From Agelas oroides (Eukaryota; Porifera; Demospongiae; Agelasida; Agelasidae): 64,000 nt of DNA. The position numbers and the translations under genes were made by a program. Below the pieces are notes generated by a model. It saw only the letters and a program-made list of their open reading frames with translations, searched no databases and had not been told where the DNA came from. Shown piece after piece: positions 9,263 through 18,717 of the stretch. Location: contig OX422185.1 of the NCBI GenBank assembly GCA_949130485.1, positions 18,231,353-18,295,352 on the forward strand. Direction: 5' to 3'. Position 1 is the first letter of the stretch. The number at the start of each line of letters is the position of its first letter.

Positions 9263-9926
9263 TAAGGTGGTTTTACATCTGAGACTAATAGTGTAGAAAT
9301 TGTTTCATATAGTACACACACTATGTAAATTAAATGTGAGACCACAGTTGGGCTATATTGTTGTATTGATGCCATTTTCTGTTTCATTTAGTAGATAGCA
9401 CATTATTGTGACAGTTGAACTCCAGTTAAAAGTTGAGATTAAAAGTTTATTTAAGCCATTCGGCTGTCTACTGTTAATGTGTCTACCACAAACGCAGACC
9501 ACCCGCGATGGACACGTCAGTTACTTTGCGAAAGCGCCCTGCTTCCTTGCCCTCGTTGCTAGCGTCGGAGCATGGGGTTGGGGGGAACCCCAGTGATGAC
9601 ATGCTTTTAAACAGTCTCTCAACCTAATGGGTTTACATCATGTGAAGAGTACATGCATATATATGTATTTACAGCCCATTGCTAGGTGGTTGCTAAGATT
9701 ATAGAAGACTTATAAATGGTCAACATGCCCACGGAAGAGCTGATTCAGCTATATCAGGTGTGAACTGTGACTATATCAGGTGTGAAGAGTGGCTATATCA
9801 GGTGTGAACTGTGACTATATCAGAGTCTGTCAATAAAAGGTACATGTACAACACAACAAACATGCAGTTTAGTCATCCCCCAAAAAGTACAGTAGGCCTA
9901 CATGTACAACATACACAACAAACATA
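9263..9926. other. 3' flank of copy 1; no other gene
   Basis: The first ~120 nt (TTTTACATCTGAGACTAATA, ATTGTTTCATATAGTACA) are conserved after copies 1, 2 and 4 and are probably 3' UTR; ATTAAA near 9329 is a possible polyadenylation signal. Further on, GGTGTGAACTGTGACTATATC is repeated imperfectly three times at about 9757-9825. Nothing else is recognisable. Confidence 0.5.
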
Positions 9927-10330
9927 GGTCTCTGTTTATTTGCCCAAAAACTCTCCGAGCAATGCGATTTCGCCGACACACTCGACCACATGCTTCGTGA
10001 TCGACTCGTTTGTGGCATCCGGGATGTGCGCGTACAACGATGCCTCTTGGTAGAGCGTTTAAGAAAGCCTATGACTTGGACCAAGCGTCGGAGACAGCCG
10101 AGAAAAGCTCTAAACATTTGCATCAGCAACAATCGTCTCACCCTGTTCACGCCGTCTCCGGCGCACCCTAAGAACCCGACCAGACAACAAACAACAGTGT
10201 CCTGCTATCGCTGCGGTGGAAAGCACGCAACCAAGGACTGTCAGCAACGAATATTTGCCAAAAGTGAGGGCGAGATCAATTCTGCTCCCCGTTTTGCCAT
10301 AACACACTTTACTAGCAGCTACCGTGACTT
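9927..10330 (+). pseudogene. LTR-retrotransposon gag fragment with CCHC zinc knuckle
   Basis: The frame from 9927 encodes FAQKLSEQCDFADTLDHMLR and DRLVCGIRDVRVQR; after a frame change near 10069 it reads YDLDQASETAEKSS; after another near 10168 it reads CYRCGGKHATKDC, a CX2CX4HX4C knuckle. This order (LRDRLVCGI, then an amphipathic ETAE helix, then the knuckle) is typical of Ty3/gypsy-type Gag. Two frameshifts and the absence of protease, RT and LTRs show an old fragment. Confidence 0.7.
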
Positions 10331-10448
10331 GATATAGCGAGCAGCCAGTTCAAATTCGAAAATACGGCAATGCGAATGGAATATACGGACAGTAATGACG
10401 TCATTTCCGTGTTGCCAAAACAACCACCTAGCAACGAACTATAAATCT

Positions 10449-10565
10449 GTTAAATCACCCTCCCACTCGGGATGTTGCGGTTTATAAGCCCTCCCCCTCG
10501 GGCGCTACGCGCCCTTGGGTGTCGGGCTTATAAACCAGCAGCATCCCTCGTGAGGGTGATTTAAC
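10449..10565. repeat. Fold-back palindrome (GTTAAATCACCCTC arms)
   Basis: GTTAAATCACCCTC and GAGGGTGATTTAAC are the outer arms; inner parts GGTTTATAAGCCC and GGGCTTATAAACC also pair, around a GGGCGCTACGCGCCC centre. It is a relative in design, not in sequence, of the hairpins at 2298 and 31546. Confidence 0.8.
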
Positions 10566-11292
10566 TAATACATATACATTACAGTATCTTATTATTGCTA
10601 TGCACGCACAAACAGAACAGTATCCCACCACTTTAGAATGCAAAGTTCACCCCTTTTCGCAAATTTTTCTAAATGAGGGCAGTGTTCACTTCCACTGAAA
10701 CTCAGAGATACATACAACATGATTTTAATCAAACTTTCAGTTTCACTTTTTATGTGTGGGTTAGCTAAGGGGGAACCTTCCAAAAAATTTTTCCTCACCA
10801 GAGGAAAGATTTACCATGAAGCCATCTACAGGGAAAACTCCTGTGACATGCTTACACATACTTGTGGGTTTACATCCTGTAGTAGATTGGGCTATGAACA
10901 TTGACATGGGGCATGTAGTCTATTATAAACGTTTGTTTGTTTGGCTATGAATATTGATATTAGGGCCTGGTACAAGAGTGCATGATGACATCATTTATTT
11001 ATACACGTCATCATGCTAGGTAACATAGTGGGGGATGTAATGCATTGTGGGGTGAGCATGAGTGACCTAGCCATGTTTGTAACCTGAACTGAAGCGTAAA
11101 CACAGGGGCACAATAAAACAACCACAGGCACATGTCCAGACTCTCCAGCATGTGCACAGAGGATGTGGTATTTTTGAGTGATATTTCTTACCACATGGGG
11201 TGGGGTTACTCTCAAAATGAGGAAGAAAGCATCAGCTTTGTAACCTTAGAAACAGTCTCCGGTTAGGCTTTTCACCAGCGTACACATCACAC

Positions 11293-11474
11293 TAGTCTCG
11301 TTCCCAGGCATAGAGAAGAAAGGGAGCCTGGTATATACTGTTTGCGCAAGCGCTTATTCGCCACGGAATTCCGTGGCAACCACGTTCGTACATATACGCA
11401 TGTATGCTGGCAGGCACATGCACAAACAGTGTAGAACAGGCACTTTTTCTCATCCAGACCTGGGTACGAGGCTA
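11293..11474. mobile_element. TAG(C/T)CTCG-family MITE with near-perfect 9-bp target duplication
   Basis: The ends are TAGTCTCGTTCCCAGGC and ACCTGGGTACGAGGCTA. The flanks are ACATCACAC and ACATCATAC (8 of 9). The same insertion is present at 55552-55751 in the duplicated block, so it preceded that duplication. Confidence 0.8.
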
Positions 11475-11891
11475 ACATCATACAAGGGAGAGGCCTGGAA
11501 ACATAACCATGGAGACCATGTATTGTGATGGGCAAGAGCACATAAGAATGGGCAGCTAGAGGAAGAGCAATGATCAACGAATAAGCTTGCGCGCGCACGT
11601 CCACACCTCCCGAGGTAAATGCACGATCGACGACTACTCCTGACAGCCACAGCGTTACAGCCAGTGATACCTGGTTCTCGTCCATATTGTAACTGTAAAC
11701 CGTACATTACAAAAATTTCGCGGATGGAACGAACCACGAAAATTTAACACCACGAAATTTTTTTTATGCGAAAATTTCCCGATCTATGGTATGATAGACA
11801 AACGTAACTGACGGTCTAAGCTGGAATGCCAAAATCGGCTATTCTCAAATCATGTACATGTGAAAAATTTGTCACCTACTTGCCTGCTGTC

Positions 11892-12046
11892 TAGCCTCGT
11901 TCCCAGGCCCTGTCCGAAAAATCGGGAAAGGGGCCTGGTAGCACTTCCGTGTATTTTCTGTCAACCATTACTTCTCAAAATTTTGAGGAGCCAACACTAC
12001 CAGGCCCCTTTCCCGATTTTTCGGACAGGGCCTGGGAACGAGGCTA
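11892..12046. mobile_element. TAGCCTCG-family MITE with perfect 9-bp target duplication
   Basis: The ends TAGCCTCGTTCCCAGGCC and GGCCTGGGAACGAGGCTA extend inward through about 50 bp of near-perfect inverted repeat (CTGTCCGAAAAATCGGG and its inverse). It is flanked by CCTGCTGTC at 11883-11891 and 12047-12055. This copy is absent from the duplicated block at 55200-59760, so it inserted after that duplication. Confidence 0.9.
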
Positions 12047-12936
12047 CCTGCTGTCATTGTCGTTCCCGGTACAGAGAGCAGTCCCGCGGTAAAGGGTGGG
12101 TGGATACTATATATATATAAAAATACCCTTCCACATAACTTTTGGCCGAAGAAGGGGGTGGATGGATAATACATAGATACGGTAATATTGAAATGCCATA
12201 CAATTACTCGCTTGAGTTGTCCCCCAACTGGCATCACCCACATCTGCTACATATATTGGCAAATTTAATTAAGTTGTCCATGCAGTGACAGACCCCATAA
12301 GCTGCCTTCCAAAAAACAAAATTAGGACAAACCTGGGTACAGACTCTGACGGACAGATGGGCTTATAAGCAGCCAATGGAACCTAACACTTGTGGGTTTA
12401 CATCCTGTACAATATTGGGCTATGAATATCAACATGAGGAACCATGAATCCAATTATAAAACTTAGCGGAAAACAGAGAGACATGCTAGTCACGTAGAAT
12501 TGTTGGCACCAAATGTAATGTCAATATTATATGTCACAGTTTTGGACCACAGCCCCCCCCCTACTAAGCAGCGAGTGAGTTTGCCATGAACATCCAGCTC
12601 AACTTCAACAGCTCATGATCTCCAACATGGATAGCACTAGCTACTGAGTAACAAGCAAGCTCTGTGTGAGCTTCCAGCTCGACTTTCATCAAAACAAGTG
12701 AGCAAGCTCAGCGTGAGCATCCAGCTTGATCCAAATCGCTTAGTAGTATCTGTTATGGGTGCTTTTTCTGTCAGGGTACCCCCCCCCCCCCCCCCATCTA
12801 CCTAAGTAGACATTGATGTCATTCACATGACATCAACTTCCAGGCCTGCTCCGTTCTTGTATACTGTAAGCAACCAAAAACTGGAGAAGGGGATAGCCTG
12901 GGAACAAGACTAGTCAGCTGGCTCAGTGAGCTACAT

Positions 12937-13277
12937 TAGCCTCATTCCCAGGCTCCCCAACTATGGAATGGGAACATGGTCATTGTGAATGTGGGGAGAG
13001 CCTGGTATCTTATTTCTCCTATAAGCTCAAAGATAGAAGAATAGTACAAAGGTGGGCAAACCCGGCTCAGAACAGTAAAAGAGCAAAACAGGAAAAAATC
13101 CTGTATGAAACCCTGAAGTATCTAGCTAGCGGAGCGATTATTGTACACAACAAGTATTAAATGTATAGTTGTTAATTTGTTCTGGACATTTTCACTTTCA
13201 TCATGCTCCTGTGAAAAATATATCAGACTCTTCGTGCCTAGTGTGTTCCAGATCAGGGGAGCCTGGGAATGAGGTTA
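12937..13277. mobile_element. TAGCCTC-family MITE, longer form
   Basis: The ends are TAGCCTCATTCCCAGGCTCC and GGGGAGCCTGGGAATGAGG. Flanks GAGCTACAT and GAGCTATAT match at 8 of 9 positions. The element is shared with the duplicated block (left end near 59451), so it is old. Confidence 0.7.
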
Positions 13278-13330
13278 GAGCTATATCAGTCCCAACTTCT
13301 AATTTCCCTTCACAGAATTTTGGTCCTAAA

Positions 13331-13784
13331 AGGAAGCTTCCGAAAAGTTTCCATTAGGGCAAGTCCAAGAGTATAAATACACACCTCTCAACTCTCACAG
13401 TGCCGTCGTGAGACTCATGATTTCAGCTCTGATCTCACGATCACACGGTGGAGGCCTCATTTCTCACGGCCTACTGTCTGTGAGCACGACAGACCTAGTC
13501 ACACGACAGGAGGCTTTAATCCATTCTGCGAATGCTGAAATGTCACAGTTTGGTGTCTAAAGGGAAGAATGAACACCCGAGAATGGCGTATTGCACCACC
13601 TCTCACAGATAATAGTCGTTTCACAGTGGAACGCCATGTTGCACACGTGGAGGGTAGACCCACCCTCTCTTGTTGAGATGCTATTGGCCACACCCACATC
13701 TCATGGCAGACTTCAGTTGCAAGTTGAGAGGTCCGTAAATAATAGGAAGCGATGATTGCTGCTTAGCTCTTGCAACCACCAACA
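13331..13784. other. No gene seen
   Basis: Non-repetitive sequence with CTCACGG/CTCACAG-rich stretches near 13400-13480. No domain is recognisable in either strand. Confidence 0.4.
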
Positions 13785-13943
13785 AGAACAACCAGTCGAC
13801 ACTGACAAGCTGGACAGCTTCTCTCTTGGTGTTCTTTGTGTTCAGATCATGACTCAGCAGTTTCCTGACCTAAGCAATCGCGTGACCATAGTTGAAGAAC
13901 CACGATTTCCAACAGGTACAATCGAAGTGCCTGTTCCGGAAAC
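13785..13943 (+). pseudogene. Fragment of a kinase-Kelch paralog (kinase C-lobe only)
   Basis: The frame encodes EQPVDTDKLDSFSLGVLCVQ, IMTQQFPD, then RFPTGTIEVPVPE. This is the C-lobe between the SPE motif and the SHIDL segment of the family. The PTGxIEVPVPE wording matches copy 5 (PTGKIEVPVPE) and differs from copies 1-4 (IPSGxVxV). Nothing of the N-lobe, active site, coiled coil or Kelch part remains. Its position after the duplicated flank 10855-13330 mirrors copy 5 after 55200-59760. Confidence 0.85.
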
Positions 13944-13944
13944 T

Positions 13945-14420
13945 CTACCAAATACTGGGAGGTAGCACAGGCCTGGGAACAAGGCTAAACAATGGTCTAG
14001 TGCAAGTAGTAGCCAAACATGGTCCTTACATATACCAGAAGTACTACACAATGCGCCCATTGTCCTGCCTAGGCAGATAGCTACTACAGTGGTAGTGAGA
14101 TCAACTTTTTGAAAGAAACAGCTTGCTCTCAGGACTGGCGTGTGCCATGAGTGACCAACACACACCAAACAATCTCCCAATGGCTGCTCTTTTTGAGGAA
14201 TGGCGAGTCGTGCAAAACAAAACAGTTTTAGTACCAATAATAAGGGGAGAGCCACTTACTGTGTCATAGATGGTCCCAGCTAGTGAGGACCATAAACTGT
14301 ACCCTCGCAAATCAGTGCCCATGGGCAAAGCATCTTACAAGTTTACCAAAAATGGGGTGGACACTCTTTCAATACACGTAGCAATTTTATATATAGGCAT
14401 GTGGTGTCACACATGGAGAA
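13945..14420. repeat. Dispersed duplication, partner of 44595-45560
   Basis: Both copies share AAATACTGGGAGGTAGCA, GAACAAGGCTAAACAATGGT, CATATACCAGAAGTACTACA, CAAACAATCTCCCAATGG, GGAATGGCGAGTCGTGCAAA and AATAATAAGGGGAGAG. Here a single TCCCAGCTAGTGAGGACCAT unit occurs at about 14274, where the partner carries about 16 tandem units. Open frames in either strand have no domain. Confidence 0.85.
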
Positions 14421-14629
14421 AATTATTTTTAAGAAATCACTGTGAGGGGTGAGCGCGGTGGCTGAGCTGGGAGGGCGTAGCAGGATGGGGGTGGGGCTGA
14501 GCGGTACACCCTACAGCCCAGGATGGGATGCCTGGGGCATGGCTGGACTGGTGTCATACTGGAAGTGGGTGTGGCCGTATACCGGAAGTGGGTGTGGTTA
14601 TATGATGTGGTGGTGGGTCACGTGATGAT
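14421..14629. other. GT-rich spacer with short direct repeats
   Basis: Contains two copies of CCGGAAGTGGGTGTGG-like sequence (near 14555 and 14582) and a GTGAGGGGTGAGCGCGGTGG stretch that resembles the tRNA-like pieces at 40310 and 46088. No gene. Confidence 0.4.
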
Positions 14630-14776
14630 AGACACTTGATTGGTCAATAATCAGAGACATTTGATTGGTTAAAAATCCCAGACATTTGATTGGTCAGTTG
14701 TAAATTAAGTGATCCATTCGGTGGACTTTAATTGGCATCAATGAGTATAAAAATTGATGTTGGTGTTCAATCCTCA
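14630..14776 (+). promoter_or_regulatory. CCAAT/TATA promoter upstream of the zinc-ribbon gene
   Basis: Inverted CCAAT boxes (ATTGG) occur three times in near-identical TTGATTGGT contexts (about 14636-14694), with a fourth at about 14730. TATAAAAA follows at 14746-14753, and CCTCAGTTAT puts a plausible initiator A at 14776, 30 nt below the TATA. This spacing is what is known for RNA polymerase II core promoters. A 15-codon upstream reading frame starts at 14789, and GTAAGT at 14845 offers a splice donor. That this drives the gene at 15635 is inference from position. Confidence 0.5.
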
Positions 14777-15629
14777 GTTATTGTGGCCATGCATTTTCAG
14801 AAGATTGGCGAAGCCCTCTTCCAGTTGCTCTGAAAACAAAAAATTGTAAGTGTCAATTTTGGACTTCATAGCCAATTCTAGTATGTTACTATTAAAGCCT
14901 CCTCTAATTGGTCAATGGGTGTGACGGAAGTGGGTGGGGCCACTGTGGGAACTTCTTATGGGATTTTCCCACAGGTATGGGAATTGAGTTGAGAATTTTC
15001 CCACGGTCTAAATTATCCATCCCTGAGTCACTTCTCACACCTTCTTAGTATATGGTGATACACTGCGATGAGCGCTTTCCGTGATCAACTGAACTTGGGG
15101 GACTTCCCTCACAGTTATCAGCAATCCCGAACGTGCAGTTATCTAAACAGGAAAGGGTGGGGATGAACGAGGCGGGGCCAATTACGGACCTAGCCGCGTG
15201 CAAGGATGCCATTCGAACAGCTGTTACAGTACAAAAGCGCTCATTCTCTCAAAAGATACAAAAGTTCGTTGATTTTTACTTGGCTGACGGAGAGAGGGGA
15301 CCAACAGGGACTCATAACTGAAGCACTATTTCAGGTAAGCTTAGAACGAAAGTAGCATAAGCCTTTTAGTCATACCGTGGCGTTCGAATGGCCAGCAATG
15401 GCGGGCTCGTTGTTGCCCGAAGAGCTACCCGCCGTGCTACTTAGCAACATAGCCTGCCTTTACCACTGTAGTTATAGGATACTTACCTACCACCTAGAAT
15501 AGCATCAATCTCTCTCACCTCACATCCAGGGCGAAAGAAGCAGTAGAAATTATCACTTGTTACCAAAAGTGCACTATCGGTGTTAAAGGGTTAAAAGCTT
15601 GAGCTTGAACACCACCTTTATTTTTGCAG
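14777..15629 (+). other. Probable 5' exons and introns of the zinc-ribbon gene
   Basis: Possible donors are GTAAGT at 14845 and CAG/GTAAGC with the intron starting at 15335. A good acceptor, pyrimidine-rich TTTATTTTTGCAG, ends at 15629, five bases before the ATG at 15635. The 15335-15629 intron (295 nt) is the best supported. A 62-codon frame at 15133-15321 (KRSFSQKIQKFVDFYLADG) may be coding exon sequence in another frame or chance; I cannot join it in frame with confidence. Confidence 0.4.
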
Positions 15630-15634
15630 AAATT

Positions 15635-16153
15635 ATGGATTACCAACTTTGTTACCGGTGTGGTGAATCTTGTGGTGTAGAAGAGAAGGTTTGCCCCTAT
15701 TGCTATACGGAAGGTCAAGGTGAAGGCTCCGATGATGAGTGGGATGCTTGTACTTTGATTGGCCCGGAATCGCCGGTTAATGAGAAGCAAGAGAAGATTG
15801 GTGAATTGGTAGAGAAGTTTGAAGCCGAGCTTTTGGCTAAACGCGAACGCGAGTTTAAGATCCCCTCATGTTCGAAGTGCCAACCACCACAGCATTGGAA
15901 TCCGTTGTTCGGTACATGTCCTAATTGTTCGAATATCAAACTTTACTGTCCCCATTGTGCAGGGGAGGACCGCGGATACACACTCAGGGTCGTTAATGGG
16001 CCCATTTGTGGGCGATGTCATGGACCATCCTATTGTCCCTGTTGCGACTGGTCGGGGGAAACCGTCGATATCAAGTGGGATGGTATTCTTGAGAAGATCC
16101 GAGAAGAAGCCTACTATATGGCTGCAACAATAGTGGAACAAGACAGTGACTAG
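15635..16153 (+). CDS. Multi-CxxC zinc-ribbon protein (172 aa), unknown family
   Basis: The start is the ATG at 15635, just after a TTTTTGCAG splice acceptor; an upstream in-frame ATG lies in the presumed intron. Cys pairs CYRC (6-9) and CPYC (20-23) make a first ribbon. An acidic linker and a charged helix (about residues 45-75, EKQEKIGELVEKFEAELLAK) follow. CSKC, CPNC, CPHC, CGRC and CPCC then make at least two more ribbon-like units, ending in an acidic tail. The pattern suggests structural zinc binding, perhaps an RNA, ribosome or adaptor role, but I do not recognise the family. The frame is clean and codon use is unremarkable. It is the only convincing non-kinase host gene in the window. 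Confidence 0.75.
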   Translation: MDYQLCYRCGESCGVEEKVCPYCYTEGQGEGSDDEWDACTLIGPESPVNEKQEKIGELVEKFEAELLAKREREFKIPSCSKCQPPQHWNPLFGTCPNCSNIKLYCPHCAGEDRGYTLRVVNGPICGRCHGPSYCPCCDWSGETVDIKWDGILEKIREEAYYMAATIVEQDSD

Positions 16154-16335
16154 TTTGAATAGTTTGCATTAACTAGTTTGATAGACTCATAGTAGTTCTT
16201 ATTGACAGACTTTGTTTTTCATTTCTATTTTTAGTGATGATTATCATGATAGTATCAGCCTGTATAGACAAATTCATGATATCTTCCTGTATAGCATCAT
16301 ATTATGGCGATACTTCAATATTACTTTCTAAATAC

Positions 16336-16472
16336 CTGAATGGCCAGTTCTCTAGCAGGAGTCATGGTGAGCACCAGCAGTGGTCGTCCCTGGTCATTTC
16401 TAGTGAACCTTTCAGCACTCAGCTTCTCCAATAACGGTAGAACAAATGATAGCGTCTTTCCCATTCCGGTTC
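16336..16472 (-). pseudogene. DDX21/DDX50-like helicase exon remnant, second copy
   Basis: On the minus strand this encodes GTGMGKTLSFVLPLLEKL and TMTPARELAIQVF. It is 137 nt long, bounded by ATAG and CAG/GTATTT like copy A. Walker A GKT is intact, but motif Ia reads PARELA where DEAD-box proteins have PTRELA. No flanking helicase exons are visible. Confidence 0.7.
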
Positions 16473-16614
16473 CTATAACACCAATGTCCGAGTAGCCTCA
16501 TTGCCAGGCATGAGTGAGTGATGGAAAGGGGGGGGGGGGGCTGAGAACGAGGCTATTGTGGGTGTAATACTTTAACTTGCCTTGTCACCCTGCCACACAC
16601 AGGCATTCAAACTG

Positions 16615-16803
16615 ATCTTAGAAGCCTGCTCAATGAGTAATTTAGCCTACACACAATGACTCCTCAAGCCAGGTGTTCTGGCTTCGATCCCCAGTAGCTG
16701 CCGGCCTTTCACTTTCCTCTATTTTCATCTCATAACATCTCTTGCATGAGCCAAAATGTTTTAAAAACAACCAAGTCACTTGTTGCACACACACACACAC
16801 ACA
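16615..16803 (+). repeat. tRNA-like SINE unit with CA tail, copy B
   Basis: TCTGGCTTCGATCCCCAG (about 16677-16694) is the B-box region, followed by the body shared with 690-830 (ATTTTCATCTCATAACATCT, AAATGTTTTAAAAA) and (CA)8 ending near 16803. Confidence 0.45.
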
Positions 16804-17265
16804 AAAGCCCTTATTCACTTTGTGCATTGTATCAATTAACTACGTACTTCAAATAGTGGGCTCAAACAGTGTATTGAGCCTTCCAAAAATTTTTCTCTAG
16901 TACACAAGAGAGCATGAACAGTCAACTACTACTGGGCAGCTGTTCTTATAAACAACTGCCTGAACCTAACACTTGTGGGTTTAGTGATGACTCCTTCCGC
17001 TATGAATAAACTTAACTGAGTCATGAATATTGTTATTAGAGCTTCCGCTGTGCTGGTCTTGTCAGCCGAACCGCCAGGACCGGAAGTCCCCATATTGCAC
17101 CTACAAGGATAATTTAGTATGCATTACGCATTCCGTCATTAACGTGGCCCGCAACAAAACTGACATTTTTTTGCGATATGTTCATGCTCATTTTTCTCAG
17201 CAGCCGTTCAATATTTTTGCATGGGACTTTTTTTGAGAGAAAGTTCATGGACTTGGGTATGGGCC

Positions 17266-17880
17266 TGTTCAAGTTGCATTTCGTATCTGGTACAGAAATG
17301 ACATTACATCCCGAAACACGTGACCATTTCCAGACGGGCTTGTGAAACGGTATGTACAAACGATGTCCGAACAGCAGTTCTCATTGATTCTGAGGTCTGC
17401 TGAGCTAGAATCAAGCAGAACGAAGGTGAATGCAGCTGAAATCAAAAATTGTAAGTTGTTCCCATATGTAGTCTGGAAGATATAGTTGTCTGAATTCTGA
17501 TTAGTTTTAACAATTGTAAACGACATATTGTACATCACCTGTCAAGTTCTACACCAATACTTTTGCCACTGATGTCAGTATTATTGTCTCTGTGAACTTC
17601 TGGGCCTCACTGCTCAACAGCACAGTCATAACTACTAACACTTTTAGTCAAAATCTTGGTCTTTTTCAAGGTACGGAATCCATGTTGAGTCTCATCCACT
17701 TCAACGTGTTCATCATGTCTGGACCATTTTTTTGCAGGCAAGATTGCAACATCTAGGGGATTTGTATCCTTTGTGAGCTGAAAGGTGCCTGTATTGCAAC
17801 CTGACTCCTTGGTGTTGCTACGTGAGTCAATTTGAAGACGAGTGTTGGGGTCTACCTGTTTTCGTCCACTGCCATCCAAA
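17266..17880 (-). pseudogene. Decayed coding region of unknown type
   Basis: On the minus strand 17880-17607 is open for 90 codons (…KQVDPNTRLQIDSRS…, DTNPLDVAILPAKKW…). After a single TGA the same frame stays open to about 17540, and after a frame change it reads on to 17269 (SFTIVKTNQNSDNYIF, FVLLDSSSADLRINENCC, FRDVMSFLYQIRNAT). Two long open stretches that meet suggest one decayed gene or retrocopy rather than chance. I recognise no domain. Confidence 0.3.
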
Positions 17881-18024
17881 GGTGGGTAAATTATGTCTCA
17901 ACACTTACATGCAGCCCTTTTTAGACAGCAGAAAGCTAGGGGAGAGGGAAGAGGAGGGACTGGGAACAAGGCCACACAATTCATGCTTCATTGCTTGGCT
18001 CAAAAGCATTTTTTCAACTGTGAC

Positions 18025-18290
18025 ATAGCAGAACTGCACCTGGTTATTGGTTTTGTGATGTAAAAGTACTGTATTGGAATATTGCCCTGTGACATAACAG
18101 AACTGTGTCTGGATACTGCCCTGTGACGTAACAGAACTGTGTCTGGATACTGCCCTGTGATGTAACAGAACTGTGTCTGGATACTGCCCTGTGATGTAAC
18201 AGAACTGTATCCCGCTTTTGGTCTGTGACATCAGTGAACTTATCTGGATACTGGCCTATGACATGACAGGACGGTATCTGGAGGGTTCCT
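18025..18290. repeat. 34-bp tandem repeat, about 8 units
   Basis: The unit is TGTGAYRTAACAGAACTGTG followed by TCTGGATACTGCCC. Central units (18089-18190) are nearly identical and the outer ones are diverged. A stray unit lies near 19178-19230, separated by later insertions. The period is not a multiple of three; minus-strand open frames across it are not genes. Confidence 0.85.
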
Positions 18291-18395
18291 GGTGGTGTTG
18301 ACCTGGTGGTTAAACCGCTAGAATGTGAAAGTTTCCAGGTTCTAGCCCTGTCCCACAAGCCAAACTCACTTCTGTGAAAAAGGGAAGATCTGGTT

Positions 18396-18717
18396 AGTAT
18401 TGTCCCCAGACCCCACCCTCTCACGAGGAGAAACGGTCTGGTGAACCAAGTCGAATTTCTTGGGCTAGCGCACGCTTTTGCGGCAATGTAACCTAGCAAC
18501 GATCAAAACATTTTGCGGCCAACCTGCTCAAAAAAGGTTACGGATACTCGAATGGAGATGAACAAATTTTACTGTTATAAGGGAACTAATTACCGATCTT
18601 GCAATCTCATTGGTCATTACCACTTTTGGATAATAAGCCCAAGAAATTCGACTTCGTTCACCAGACTGTTTCTCGCCGGAAGGCATGCATGGGCGGGGCA
18701 CGAGACTAGGGTCTGGT
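18396..18717. mobile_element. Inverted-repeat element with CCAGACC/GGTCTGG ends
   Basis: Left: CCCCAGACCCCACCCTCTC, GGTCTGGTGAACC, TCGAATTTCTTGGGC. Right, inverse: GCCCAAGAAATTCGA, TTCACCAGACTG, GGGCGGGGCACGAGACTA. It resembles the element at 39414-39731 in design and terminal sequence. A solo TTCACCAGACCC piece lies at about 19004. Confidence 0.65.

Larger units (their letters stand above)
10855..13330. repeat. Segmental duplication, copy 1 (partner 55200-59760)
   Basis: Matching landmarks in the same order in both places: GTACAAGAGTGCATGA; a GTCCAGACTCT stretch; CTCAAAATGAGGAAGAAAGC; the MITE at 11293 (55552 in the partner); a GGCATCACCCAC tract; CTTGTGGGT(T/C)TACATCCTGT followed by CTATGAATATCAACATGA; ATCTACCTAAGTAG; GCTCAGTGAGCTACATTAGC; and AACATGGTCATTGTGAATGT. 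In the partner the tract is broken by the element at 56590-58585, so this copy is the empty site. Both lie about 1-1.6 kb downstream of a kinase-Kelch gene. Confidence 0.8.
16225..16990. repeat. Dispersed duplication, copy B (partner 115-1020)
   Basis: Same order as copy A: GACAAATTCATGATATCTTC, the helicase exon, a TAGCCTC insert (16492-16554, with a poly-G run), GTGTAATACTT, the tRNA-like SINE and a short CA repeat. The SINE tail has about 8 CA units here against about 26 in copy A. Confidence 0.7.

Noticed and set aside
9990..10337. Functional zinc-knuckle host protein
   Set aside because: The knuckle belongs to a gag fragment with two frame changes and no intact flanking retrotransposon genes.
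11287..11737. Open frames of 132 and 95 codons
   Set aside because: They lie across the MITE 11293-11474 and its flanks; the same sequence in the partner block is not conserved as protein.
18044..18499. 151-codon minus-strand frame
   Set aside because: It spans the 34-bp tandem repeat and part of a MITE; no domain.
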